A DNA stretch of 64,000 nt from Paracoccaceae bacterium (GTDB taxonomy: Bacteria > Pseudomonadota > Alphaproteobacteria > Rhodobacterales > Rhodobacteraceae), in contig JAKIUB010000009.1 in the NCBI GenBank assembly GCA_021647745.1, positions 23,217-87,216 on the forward strand, written 5' to 3'. The notes below the pieces were generated by a model. It saw only the letters and a list, made by a program, of their open reading frames with translations. It searched no databases and was not told where the DNA came from. Below, piece after piece: positions 51,878 through 60,059 of this stretch (the first letter of the stretch is position 1; each line of letters opens with the position of its first letter). Made by a program: the position numbers and the translations under genes.

Positions 51878-53044
51878 CTATTTGGCTAGAGACAGAAGGC
51901 CACCCGGGTGGCGGGTGATCTCGCCGGCAAGCTCCATTTCGAGAATAAGCTCTATGGCTTGCGGTGTTGGCAGGCCGGTTTCGCGTATGAGGGTATCTTC
52001 GGAGGTGGGGGCAAAGCCGAGCAAGGATTTTAGGTGGGGTGCGGGGCTGTTGCTTTTGAGCGGAAGGGCTGTGGGGGGAAGGAGAACAGGACGGGGAGTG
52101 TCAGGCCTTGCAAGAGAGGGGCGGTCGGGGCCGGCTACGGCGATATACTCGATCACATCCGCGCCCGAGCGAACCAGACCAGCGCCATCGCGCAGCAATA
52201 CATTGCAGCCGGAGGCGCGTGGGTCTAGAGGCGAACCGGGCACGGCCATGACCTCGCGCCCTTGGTCAAGCGCGTCACGCGCGGTGATCAGCGAGCCGGA
52301 TTTCAGCGCACCTTCAATGATAACGACCCCGAGCGCCACGCCGGATATGATCCGGTTGCGCCGTGGAAAATGGCGAGCCTGCGGGGCGGATCCCATTGGC
52401 GCTTCGGATAGCAGCACCCCCTGTTCGGCAATCTGCTGCCAGAGTGCTTTGTTTTCGCGGGGGTAGATATTATCGACCCCGCCGGCCAGCACGGCAATGG
52501 TGCCGGATTTTATACTGGCATGATGCGCTGCTGTGTCTATTCCTCTGGCTAGACCGGAGGCAATAACAAACCCTGACTCCCCCAGTTCTTGCGCAAGTTT
52601 ACGTGCCATTCTTTGACCAAGCGAAGAAGCATTGCGTGCCCCGACCAACCCGACCACCGGTTTGAAGGCCAGTGCCGGATCACCGATAGCCCAGAGCAGG
52701 GGTGGTGGATCAGGGATCAGGGCGAGCTGTGGTGGATAATCTGGTGCGCCAAGGCAGAGCATTGTGGCGCCGACGGTATGCGCGGCTTCCATCTCGGCTT
52801 CGGCCTGTTGGGGAGAGCAGGGGGCATAGCCGCGTGCCCCTGCGGCAGACGCGATTCGGGGCAGGTTTTGCAGGGCGAGGGCGGCGGACCCCGCCTCCCG
52901 GATAAGCCGGATAAATGTGGCCGGGCCGACCCGGCGCGAGCGCGCCAGTTGTAGCCAGAGTAACCGATCGTGATTGTTGTGTGGCAGCGCGGAAATGGGT
53001 ATTTTAGTGCTGCGTTGCGCAAAAAAATCAGGCTGGTCATTCAT
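51878..53044 (-). CDS. dprA: DNA-processing protein DprA
   Basis: DprA loads RecA on incoming single-stranded DNA in natural transformation; in Rhodobacter it is needed by cells that receive gene transfer agent DNA. The 388-residue protein has an N-terminal helical SAM-like region (LLWLQLARSRRVGPATF). The Rossmann-like DprA domain holds GLVGARNASSLGQRMARKLA, GFVIASGLARGIDTAAH and MAVPGSPLDPRASGCN. A C-terminal winged helix (LIRETGLPTPQAIELILEME) closes it. A near-consensus CtrA site lies just upstream. Confidence 0.94.
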   Translation of the reverse strand: MNDQPDFFAQRSTKIPISALPHNNHDRLLWLQLARSRRVGPATFIRLIREAGSAALALQNLPRIASAAGARGYAPCSPQQAEAEMEAAHTVGATMLCLGAPDYPPQLALIPDPPPLLWAIGDPALAFKPVVGLVGARNASSLGQRMARKLAQELGESGFVIASGLARGIDTAAHHASIKSGTIAVLAGGVDNIYPRENKALWQQIAEQGVLLSEAPMGSAPQARHFPRRNRIISGVALGVVIIEGALKSGSLITARDALDQGREVMAVPGSPLDPRASGCNVLLRDGAGLVRSGADVIEYIAVAGPDRPSLARPDTPRPVLLPPTALPLKSNSPAPHLKSLLGFAPTSEDTLIRETGLPTPQAIELILEMELAGEITRHPGGLLSLAK

Positions 53045-53068
53045 GGGTCCATCATCTCACAATAATGG

Positions 53069-53084
53069 TTAATGAGCGGTAAAC
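53069..53084 (-). promoter_or_regulatory. Near-consensus CtrA site upstream of dprA
   Basis: TTAATGAGCGGTAAAC matches TTAA-N7-TTAAC with one mismatch in the second half. It lies 25-40 bp before the dprA start codon. CtrA control of dprA is known in Rhodobacter capsulatus; binding at this site is inferred. Confidence 0.4.
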
Positions 53085-53177
53085 ACGAGATGTGTATCAT
53101 CAAAACCGGCGGTGGCTGCCGGAGGTTTGTATGTGCAACAAGGCGTGGTGCCAAATATGTATGATTTATCAACAGTA

Positions 53178-53202
53178 ACGGAGCGCCGCCTTGGCGCCCC
53201 GT
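53178..53202. other. Hairpin downstream of nirK
   Basis: ACGGAGCGCC and GGCGCCCCGT form a stem with one mismatch around GCCTT. It lies about 30 bp after the minus-strand nirK stop, where a terminator is expected, but the minus strand shows no T run after it. Confidence 0.4.
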
Positions 53203-53232
53203 CCGGTGTGGATGCAAGCTTTATATATCAGC

Positions 53233-54405
53233 CTACATGTCAGTTGGTGCCAGCACCTGCTTCATCAGCTTGTCATCCCACTCGCCTTCGACCTTTACAT
53301 GGGCAACCGCGCCCAAAAGCACGGCCTCGATCAGATTGTGGGTAACATAGGCATAGGTGCCGGGTTGCTTGAAGGTATAGATAGCCGCCCCGGCAGAACC
53401 ACCGCGGATAAACCATGTCTCGATCCCCAAGGCTGGCGGGTTGTCAAAGCCGCCTGTTTCCCACACATAATCGCCATGACCGCCAATCAGATGGGGGCGG
53501 GAGTCACGGTTGGCCTGATTGTGGATAAACATCACGGTTTCGCCGACCTTGGCGGTCATCGCATTATCGCCCGCCAGCGTGCCTTGGGCGCCGTTGAATA
53601 CCACATGGGTTGGCACCAGTGTGCGCATGGCCTCCAGCGAGTCAGAGAAGTCTTCCAGCGCGCTGTCATAGTGTTTGTATTGGCCGTGATCATCCTTCGG
53701 GATATAATAATCCTGCTCGCCGATATAATATATCCGGTCATAGCGGATGGGGCCGCCGTCTTTATCTTTCAGCCCTTCGCGCGGCAGTACCATTACGGCC
53801 CCGTTCATGCCATGCACCACATGATAAGGGATCATCACCCCGCCCGGCGCGCAGTGATAGGTGAATGTGCCGGATTTTACCGCCCGAAACCGCAGCACAA
53901 CCTTTTCGCCTGGCTGCACAAAGGTCAGCTCGGCACCGCCCAGCGCGCCGGTCGCGGCGTGAAAGTCGATATTGTGCTCCAGCTCATTGTCAGGGTGGCT
54001 TTTCAGGGTCAGCTCGATGTAATCGCCCTGATGGCAGATAATCAGCGGGCCAGGCACTGTGCCATCATAGGTAAAGGCCCAGATGGTGGTGCCGTCATGG
54101 TCGATTTCCACCTTTTTTTCGATAATGGTCATCTCGACTTCGATAATTTTTGGCCCGCCGGTGGCAACTTGTTCGTGGTCAGGGGCCATCGGTGGTGGCA
54201 CCATCTTTTGGCGCACCCGTGGCAGGGTTGAAATGTCCACCTCGTCGGTGGCGACACCCAGCGGGTTTACGGCCTCTGTTTCTGATTGTGCGGCGACAGG
54301 GGTGGCCAGCGTCGCGCCAACCAGCGCGGCAGAGCCAACGGCACCAGCCGCCATAAAGGCGCGGCGTTTCGGGTCTTTGGGTTGTTCGGTGAAGAGATCT
54401 TTCAT
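53233..54405 (-). CDS. nirK: Copper-containing nitrite reductase (NO-forming)
   Basis: NirK reduces nitrite to nitric oxide in the periplasm, the defining step of denitrification. The 390-residue protein has a Tat signal (DPKRRAFMAAGAVGSAAL) and two cupredoxin domains. Type 1 and 2 copper ligands and the catalytic Asp are visible: EHNIDFHAATGALGG; YHCAPGGVMIPYHVVHGMNG with His184 and Cys185; RPHLIGGHGDYVW; and YAYVTHNLIEAV. The ATG at 54405 has GGAGG about 8 bases upstream; the longer frame is rejected. No nirV, nor or nos gene is adjacent. Confidence 0.96.
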   Translation of the reverse strand: MKDLFTEQPKDPKRRAFMAAGAVGSAALVGATLATPVAAQSETEAVNPLGVATDEVDISTLPRVRQKMVPPPMAPDHEQVATGGPKIIEVEMTIIEKKVEIDHDGTTIWAFTYDGTVPGPLIICHQGDYIELTLKSHPDNELEHNIDFHAATGALGGAELTFVQPGEKVVLRFRAVKSGTFTYHCAPGGVMIPYHVVHGMNGAVMVLPREGLKDKDGGPIRYDRIYYIGEQDYYIPKDDHGQYKHYDSALEDFSDSLEAMRTLVPTHVVFNGAQGTLAGDNAMTAKVGETVMFIHNQANRDSRPHLIGGHGDYVWETGGFDNPPALGIETWFIRGGSAGAAIYTFKQPGTYAYVTHNLIEAVLLGAVAHVKVEGEWDDKLMKQVLAPTDM

Positions 54406-54484
54406 TTTTTCAGTCCTCCAAGCGGCAACCGACAATCTGGAATGCCCGGAACATCCGTGTATCCATTCGATTGCTCACCTGTGG

Positions 54485-54524
54485 TCTATACCCGCTCGGG
54501 TTGATATAAATTGAGCCATGTCAA
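54485..54524 (-). promoter_or_regulatory. FNR/NnrR-class promoter of nirK
   Basis: TTGAGCCATGTCAA (54511-54524) is a perfect TTGA-N6-TCAA box. Reading toward nirK, a -10-like TATAGA (54485-54490) follows so that the box centre falls near -40, the class II activator position. The inferred start would be near 54478, giving a leader of about 73 bases. Regulators of the FNR/CRP family (FnrL, NnrR, DnrD) use this box; which one acts here is unknown. Confidence 0.72.
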
Positions 54525-54582
54525 TTGGTCGATAAAAATAGTTGGTTACTGATGCCACCAATATTTACGCTCTGTGTATGGC

Positions 54583-55578
54583 CTAGAGAGGGTCCGGGTT
54601 TGCCTCTTGCGTGCCACGCTCGCGATATGGCGTGGTATTAAAATGTGCGCGGTAGCATTTGGAGAAATGCGACGGCGAGGCAAAGCCGCTGGCCAGTGCG
54701 ACATTGATCACGCTCATATCTGTCTGCATCAACAGGTTGCGCGCCTTTTGCAGGCGCAGCTCCATATAGTAGCGTTTGGGGGAGCGGCTTAGATAACGCC
54801 TGAACAATCGTTCAAGCTGGCGAGTGGATACACCCGCTTGCGCTGCCAGTTCGGGGGGCGAGATCGGTTCTTCCAGATTACCCTCCATCATTTTGATCAC
54901 ACCTGAAAGCTTGGGGTGGCGCACGCCGATGCGGGTGGGAATGCTCAGGCGTTGTTCGTCTTTGTCGGTGCGGGCGGTGGTATAGATCATCTGGTCAGCG
55001 ACAGCATTGGCCAAATCGACACCGTGATCTCTTGATATCAGGTTCAGCATCAGGTCGGCTGCCGCCGCGCCGCCGGCGGCTGAATAGCGGTTTTTATTCA
55101 CTACAAAAACGGCGGTTGAAACCTCCAGATCGGGGAACTCCTCTATCAGGCTGGCACGATTTTCCCAGTGGATGGTGGTCGTGTGCCCTGCCAGAAGCCC
55201 GGCCTTTGCCAGCAAATAGGTGCCGGTGCAAAGCCCGCCCATGATCACACCTTTGCGGGCCTCGCGCCGCAGCCAGTGCATCAGCTTGTCATTGACCGCG
55301 CGCTTTATGCCTGACCCACCGCAGACAAGCACCGTGTCTTCGCGTGCGCAGGCTTCCAGCCCTCCATCCGGCGTTATTTTCAGCCCTGACGAGCAGGCCA
55401 CAGCCGCGCCGCTTTCGGTGACTACATGCCAGCTATAAATCGGCCGCCGTACCATGCGGTTTGCCAGTCGCAGAGCCTCTACCGCGTTGGAAAATGCGAT
55501 CAGCGAATAATTGGGCAGCAGCAAAAATACAAACCGGCGGAGGGTGGTATTGCGGGATTCGGGGCGGGAATCTGACAT
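54583..55578 (-). CDS. GlxA-family AraC-type transcriptional regulator
   Basis: This 331-residue regulator has an N-terminal DJ-1/PfpI-like domain (residues about 12-185, with GGLCTGTYLLAKAGLL at the position of the class I amidotransferase elbow). A C-terminal AraC double helix-turn-helix follows (PPELAAQAGVSTRQLERLFRRY and VINVALASGFASPSHFSKCY). Relatives control carnitine, glycine betaine or arginine use. ATG 55578 is preferred over GTG 55584. It lies upstream of nirK on the same strand, but the FNR-type promoter between them suggests separate control. Confidence 0.87.
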   Translation of the reverse strand: MSDSRPESRNTTLRRFVFLLLPNYSLIAFSNAVEALRLANRMVRRPIYSWHVVTESGAAVACSSGLKITPDGGLEACAREDTVLVCGGSGIKRAVNDKLMHWLRREARKGVIMGGLCTGTYLLAKAGLLAGHTTTIHWENRASLIEEFPDLEVSTAVFVVNKNRYSAAGGAAAADLMLNLISRDHGVDLANAVADQMIYTTARTDKDEQRLSIPTRIGVRHPKLSGVIKMMEGNLEEPISPPELAAQAGVSTRQLERLFRRYLSRSPKRYYMELRLQKARNLLMQTDMSVINVALASGFASPSHFSKCYRAHFNTTPYRERGTQEANPDPL

Positions 55579-55726
55579 GGGCACCTGAAAAACAAAGCAT
55601 TGCGGGGAAAAGTTGCTGGAAATACCCTGCTAACCACAAGAAGTATCTTGTAGATTTTATAGCAATGGTCAATAAAAATCCGGTCGCTATGATGGCAGAC
55701 GTGAATTTAACCTAGGAGCAATGACA

Positions 55727-57094
55727 ATGGCAAACACTTGGACCAAATCTGACTGGCGTAACAAGCCCCGGATCCAGATGCCCGAGTATACAGACGAGGC
55801 GGCCCTTTTGGGCGTAACCGATCGTCTGGCGCGATACCCGTTGCTGGTGTTTGCCGGTGAGGCCCGCCGCCTGACCCGCGACCTGGGCGAAGTGGCCGAG
55901 GGGCGCTCTTTCCTTTTGCAGGGAGGCGATTGCGCCGAAAGCTTCGATGAGTTTTCCTCTGACATGATCCGCGACACTTATAAAGTGATGCTGCAAATGG
56001 CGGTGGTGCTGACCTTTGGTGGGCAAACCCCGATTGTAAAGGTAGGCCGGATGGCCGGGCAATTTGCCAAGCCGCGCTCGGCGGATTACGAGAGTGTTGA
56101 TGGCGTCGAGCTACCAAGCTATCGTGGGGATATTATCAACGGGTTTGAATTCACCCCCGAAAGCCGGATACCGGACCCTGAGCGGATGCTGCGGGCCTAT
56201 ACGCAGGCGGCGGCATCGCTGAACCTGTTGCGCGCCTTTTCGCAAGGCGGCTTTGCCGATATCAAGCGCGTGCATAACTGGACATTGGAAAGCACCGAAG
56301 GCGGGGTGGGCTATGAAGAATACCACCAGCTGGCGCGGGATATTTCCAAATCATTGGCCTTTATGGAAGCCGCAGGAATTAGCGGTGAAACCGTGGATGC
56401 GATGAAGCGCGTGAGCTTTTATACGAGTCACGAGGCGCTATTGCTGGAATACGAGGAGGCTTTGTGCCGGCAAGATAGCGAGACCGGCGACTGGATTGCC
56501 GGCTCTGGCCATATGCTCTGGATCGGGGATCGCACTCGCCAGCCTGACGGCGCGCATGTGGAATTTTGCCGTGGGGTGATCAACCCGATCGGGCTTAAAT
56601 GCGGGCCGAGCATCACGGAAAGCGATTTGCTGACCCTGATTGATAAACTCAACCCCGAAAACATTGCCGGCCGCTTGACCCTGATCTGCCGCTTTGGGGC
56701 GGGTGAGGTGGGTGGTCATTTGCCAGCGCTGATCCGCGCGGTCGAGCGCGAGGGCCGCAAGGTGGTTTGGTCGTGTGACCCGATGCACGGCAATACCATC
56801 AAATCGGCCAGTGGCTATAAAACCCGCCCGTTTGAGCGGGTGTTGGGCGAAGTGCAGGAGTTTTTTGCCATCCACAAAGCCGAGGGCACCCATGCGGGCG
56901 GGGTTCACTTTGAAATGACCGGCAAAGACGTGACCGAATGTACCGGCGGGTTGCGTGATGTGAAAGACGAAGACCTTTCCAGCCGTTATCATACTGCCTG
57001 TGACCCACGGCTGAATGCCTCGCAATCGCTGGAACTGGCGTTTTTGGTGGCGCGTGAGCTGCAAAGCCAAAACGAGACCCGCGCCCGTGGCTGA
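55727..57094 (+). CDS. Class II 3-deoxy-7-phosphoheptulonate (DAHP) synthase
   Basis: This enzyme joins phosphoenolpyruvate and erythrose 4-phosphate in the first step of aromatic amino-acid synthesis. The 455-residue protein is of the plant/actinobacterial type II (AroA-II), with FLLQGGDCAESFDEF near the N terminus, GRMAGQFAKPRS, LKCGPSITESDLL and WSCDPMHGNTI. The ATG at 55727 has AGGAG 8 bases upstream; the ATG at 55721 is too close to it. serB starts within 10 bp of its end, so the two form an operon. Confidence 0.94.
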   Translation: MANTWTKSDWRNKPRIQMPEYTDEAALLGVTDRLARYPLLVFAGEARRLTRDLGEVAEGRSFLLQGGDCAESFDEFSSDMIRDTYKVMLQMAVVLTFGGQTPIVKVGRMAGQFAKPRSADYESVDGVELPSYRGDIINGFEFTPESRIPDPERMLRAYTQAAASLNLLRAFSQGGFADIKRVHNWTLESTEGGVGYEEYHQLARDISKSLAFMEAAGISGETVDAMKRVSFYTSHEALLLEYEEALCRQDSETGDWIAGSGHMLWIGDRTRQPDGAHVEFCRGVINPIGLKCGPSITESDLLTLIDKLNPENIAGRLTLICRFGAGEVGGHLPALIRAVEREGRKVVWSCDPMHGNTIKSASGYKTRPFERVLGEVQEFFAIHKAEGTHAGGVHFEMTGKDVTECTGGLRDVKDEDLSSRYHTACDPRLNASQSLELAFLVARELQSQNETRARG

Positions 57095-57101
57095 ATGGGT
57101 A

Positions 57102-57926
57102 ATGGTGCTGACCTCGGCTAGCGGGGTCAGCGACCAGCAGGTGGCGGCGGCGTGTTCGGGCTTGGACACGGTAGCGCCGCGTCGGCTGTCGGATTGCGCG
57201 GTTGAGGTGGCTTTGCGCGGCGCACGGCCAGCGGTGGCGCTTGCGGGGGTGGATGTGAACTTTGTGCCTGCCGCCAACCGCCGCAAGAAGCTGTTGATCG
57301 CCGATATGGACAGCACGATTATCTCGGTCGAGTGTATTGACGAGCTGGCGGATTTTGCCGGCATCAAAGAAGCGATTTCAGCAATCACCGAAGAAGCGAT
57401 GCGCGGCGAGATGGGCTTTGAGGAGTCGCTTGTGGCGCGGGTGGCGCTGCTGAGGGGGCTAGGTGAAGGGGCGCTGAAACGCTGCTATGACGAGCGGATA
57501 TGGTTGAACCCCGGCGCACGGCAGTTGGTGCAGGGGATGAATGCTGAAGGGGCGCACACGGCGCTGGTGTCGGGCGGTTTTACCTACTTTACCGTATTGG
57601 TGGCGGCGGATGCGGGGTTTGTTGAAAACCGTGCCAATGTGTTGCAGATCGTGGACGGAGCGCTGACCGGCGCGGTAGAAATGCCGATTTTGGGCCGCGA
57701 GGCCAAGCTGGAAGCGATGGACGAGATGTGTGCTGAGCGCGGTATAACCCGCTCGGATGTGATTGCGGTGGGCGATGGTGCCAATGATCTGGCGATGATA
57801 GAGGCGGCGGGGATCGGAGTGGCCTATAAGGCAAAACCTGCACTTAAAGCCGCTGCGAACGTGGTGCTTGACCATTCTGGCCTGAGCGCCCTTCTGGCGC
57901 TTCAGGGAATGGGTGATCAGGCTTAA
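57102..57926 (+). CDS. serB: Phosphoserine phosphatase
   Basis: SerB removes phosphate from phosphoserine, the final step of serine synthesis. The 274-residue HAD enzyme has the nucleophile motif IADMDST (Asp68, Asp70), VSGGFTYF and VGDGANDLAM, all HAD motifs I-III. The first 60 residues form the short ACT-like domain seen in alphaproteobacterial SerB. The start could be ATG 57102 or GTG 57087, which overlaps the DAHP synthase stop. Its own stop overlaps that of the convergent PAS gene. Confidence 0.92.
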   Translation: MVLTSASGVSDQQVAAACSGLDTVAPRRLSDCAVEVALRGARPAVALAGVDVNFVPAANRRKKLLIADMDSTIISVECIDELADFAGIKEAISAITEEAMRGEMGFEESLVARVALLRGLGEGALKRCYDERIWLNPGARQLVQGMNAEGAHTALVSGGFTYFTVLVAADAGFVENRANVLQIVDGALTGAVEMPILGREAKLEAMDEMCAERGITRSDVIAVGDGANDLAMIEAAGIGVAYKAKPALKAAANVVLDHSGLSALLALQGMGDQA

Positions 57927-58558
57927 TCCTCGTCTTGAACCAGCTTCAGATGCCCGTGTCTTTTCTGGCTGGGCAGAGGGTGGTCATTCTTTGAGACAGC
58001 CCGAAAGCCTTGCGGACGAAACGGCTCGATCTTTTCCGAAAACCCGACCGCGATTTCCTCGCGGCTGGTGCCAAGCGCGCTGAGCGGGGTCAGTTTTTGG
58101 CTGGTGATGGCAAAACGCAGCGGTGCGGTATAGGAAGTTTGCGGGTAGGAAATGCACCCGATAACCCGGTTGACCTCGCCCATATCACTGCGCAAAGGCA
58201 GCAGGATCATATTGACGCTGATCTTTTTGCCAGCGAGATCCCGGCCTTCGAGCTTTAGTTCGCCAATAGCGGGGCGGATCAGGATATGGCTCAGTATTTT
58301 TTGAATACGATCGCGCTCGGTGTGCTGCATGAAACTGGCGGCGCTTTGGCCGCGCACCTCCATGCCCATCATTTCACAGAGGTTGAGGCCCGCAAGCCGC
58401 GCGCGAAAATCATCCTCGGCGATGCGCTCGAAAATAAAGGTATTTTCAAGAGCATCGGGAAAAACACGCGGGTCGATCTCGCACCTGTTGGGCACGTCGG
58501 AGCTGTTGCGTAATGCGCTCCAGTGTTCGAACAAATTGTTAAATATCGGATTTTGCAT
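57923..58558 (-). CDS. PAS_5-type single-PAS-domain protein
   Basis: This 211-residue protein has one PAS-like domain near residues 30-145 (CEIDPRVFPDALENTFIFERI, then ARLAGLNLCEMMGMEVRGQ and VNMILLPLRSDMGEVNRVIG), which resembles the PAS_5 family of alphaproteobacteria. No kinase, DNA-binding or membrane part is present. The C terminus is basic. Such proteins may be small sensors or localisation factors, but the function is unknown. It converges on serB and has a long AT-rich region upstream. Confidence 0.78.
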   Translation of the reverse strand: MQNPIFNNLFEHWSALRNSSDVPNRCEIDPRVFPDALENTFIFERIAEDDFRARLAGLNLCEMMGMEVRGQSAASFMQHTERDRIQKILSHILIRPAIGELKLEGRDLAGKKISVNMILLPLRSDMGEVNRVIGCISYPQTSYTAPLRFAITSQKLTPLSALGTSREEIAVGFSEKIEPFRPQGFRAVSKNDHPLPSQKRHGHLKLVQDED

Positions 58559-58879
58559 TTAGGTCTCTTTATAGAGGGCCTTGAAAACATGCGTTCACAG
58601 AGGCTTTTATTGTAACTTCACAAATAAGAATAATAGAATTTTAATGGCATGTAACCGGTTGTTGAAAGGTATCGTTAATATTAGCGGTTAATCGCGCATG
58701 TTGTATTTGCAAATATTTACTTTCCACAAATATAATTGTTTAAAAACAAAGCTATACCAAGGGTGTCGGAGGAGATGTTTTTCTGCTCACATTTTACTAA
58801 AAATGGTAATTTTTGCCTTTGGGGCTGGACAGAGGGGGGATGCATTGGGCAAATATGGCTAAACCTGTTGGAGAATCCC
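58559..58879. promoter_or_regulatory. 321-bp AT-rich divergent control region with clustered palindromes (PAS gene / gmk)
   Basis: No gene is visible here. The region is much richer in A and T than its neighbours and holds several dyads: AACCGGTT (58653-58660), the imperfect CGTTAATATTAGCG (58672-58685), the perfect 12-bp palindrome TATTTGCAAATA (58704-58715), and TTGTTT/AAACAA (58736-58749). It should contain divergent promoters for the PAS gene and gmk. TTAA pairs are present, but the spacing (N9) does not fit a CtrA site. A small RNA cannot be excluded. Confidence 0.6.
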
Positions 58880-59530
58880 ATGAATCTTGCCCGTCGCGGA
58901 CTGTTAATTATATTGTCATCCCCTTCCGGCGCCGGAAAGTCATCTTTGTCCAAGCGGGTGCTGGAACGGGACAGGGACGTGGTTTTTTCTGTATCCGCTA
59001 CCACGCGCCCGCCGCGGGCAGGCGAGGAGGACGGGCGTGAGTATTTCTTCAAGAGCCGGGATGATTTTAACGCATTGATAGCGGCAGGCGGAATGCTGGA
59101 ACATGCTGAAGTTTTTGGCAACCTTTATGGCACGCCGCTGGCACCGGTCGAGGCGGCCATCACGTCAGGGCATGATGTGTTGTTTGATGTCGATTGGCAG
59201 GGCGGGCAGCAGATCCGCAATTCGGCGTTGAGCGAGGCAGTGGTTTCTATTTTTGTTTTGCCGCCGAGCATTGCTGCGCTGGAGTCGCGCTTGCTCAATC
59301 GCGGGCAGGATAGTGCGGAAGTGGTCGCGGGCCGCATGGCGCAATCGCGCAGCGAGATCAGCCACTGGGCCGAGTATGATTATGTGCTGATCAATGACGA
59401 TATTGACAAGGCCGAGGGTGATTTGCGCGCGATTGTGCAGGCCGAGCGGCTGAAGCGGGCGCGGGTGATCGGGCTGAATGCTTTTGTCGCCGGGCTGAAT
59501 GCAGAATACGAGGCAAAGAATGATTTATGA
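58880..59530 (+). CDS. gmk: Guanylate kinase
   Basis: Gmk phosphorylates GMP to GDP with ATP. The 216-residue protein has the P-loop ILSSPSGAGKSS near residues 11-22, the substrate region TTRPPRAGEEDGREYFF and FDVDWQGGQQIR. Length is as expected. The ATG at 58880 has GGAG 7 bases upstream. The open frame extends upstream from a TTG at 58736, but that part looks non-coding. The carbonic-anhydrase-family gene overlaps its last codons. Confidence 0.95.
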   Translation: MNLARRGLLIILSSPSGAGKSSLSKRVLERDRDVVFSVSATTRPPRAGEEDGREYFFKSRDDFNALIAAGGMLEHAEVFGNLYGTPLAPVEAAITSGHDVLFDVDWQGGQQIRNSALSEAVVSIFVLPPSIAALESRLLNRGQDSAEVVAGRMAQSRSEISHWAEYDYVLINDDIDKAEGDLRAIVQAERLKRARVIGLNAFVAGLNAEYEAKNDL

Positions 59531-60050
59531 GCTGGACGGGGTTGCGCCGTGTTTGCCCGATGCGCCGCACTGGATCGCTGACGAGGCGGTGCTGGTTGGC
59601 AATGTTGTGGTCGAGGCCGGTGTTTCTATCTGGTTCGGGGCGGTGCTGCGCGGTGATAATGAGCGGATATTTGTGGGCGCTGGCAGTAATATTCAGGAAA
59701 ATGCGGTGCTGCACACCGATCCGGGCTTTCTGCTGGAGATCGGGGCGGGCTGCACAATCGGCCACAAGGCGATGCTGCATGGCTGTATTATTGGCGAAAA
59801 CAGCCTGATCGGCATGGGTGCGATAGTGCTGAATGGCGCAAAGATAGGCAAGAACTGCCTGATCGGGGCCGGGGCGCTGGTGACGGAGGGTAAGGTTATC
59901 CCTGATGGCTCGCTGGTTATCGGCTCTCCGGCCAAGGTGGTGCGGGCGCTCAGTGAAGAGGCTATTGGGCAATTGCGGCTATCGGCCATCAGCTATCGCG
60001 ACAAGATGGAAAAATACCGCACAGGGCTGCGGGCGGTATCTGCCCCCTGA
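59520..60050 (+). CDS. Gamma-carbonic-anhydrase-family hexapeptide-repeat protein
   Basis: This 176-residue left-handed beta-helix protein has repeats such as VGNVVVEAGVSIWFGAVLRG, NIQENAVLHTD and GCTIGHKAMLHG. The three zinc-type histidines of the gamma-CA family are kept (His in VLHTD, GHKAMLHG). Many members are active as carbonic anhydrase, others have lost activity (PaaY/YrdA). It overlaps gmk by 11 bp and ends 10 bp from the convergent cbbR. A role in supplying CO2 is possible but unproven. Confidence 0.85.
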   Translation: MIYELDGVAPCLPDAPHWIADEAVLVGNVVVEAGVSIWFGAVLRGDNERIFVGAGSNIQENAVLHTDPGFLLEIGAGCTIGHKAMLHGCIIGENSLIGMGAIVLNGAKIGKNCLIGAGALVTEGKVIPDGSLVIGSPAKVVRALSEEAIGQLRLSAISYRDKMEKYRTGLRAVSAP

Positions 60051-60059
60051 CCCTGCTAT

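Noticed and set aside
58672..58690. TTAA pairs upstream of the PAS gene as a CtrA site
   Set aside because: The spacing is N9, not N7, and no TTAAC half is present.
58736..58879. N-terminal extension of guanylate kinase
   Set aside because: The frame is open upstream from a TTG, but the added 48 residues are unlike the family and a good ribosome site precedes ATG 58880.
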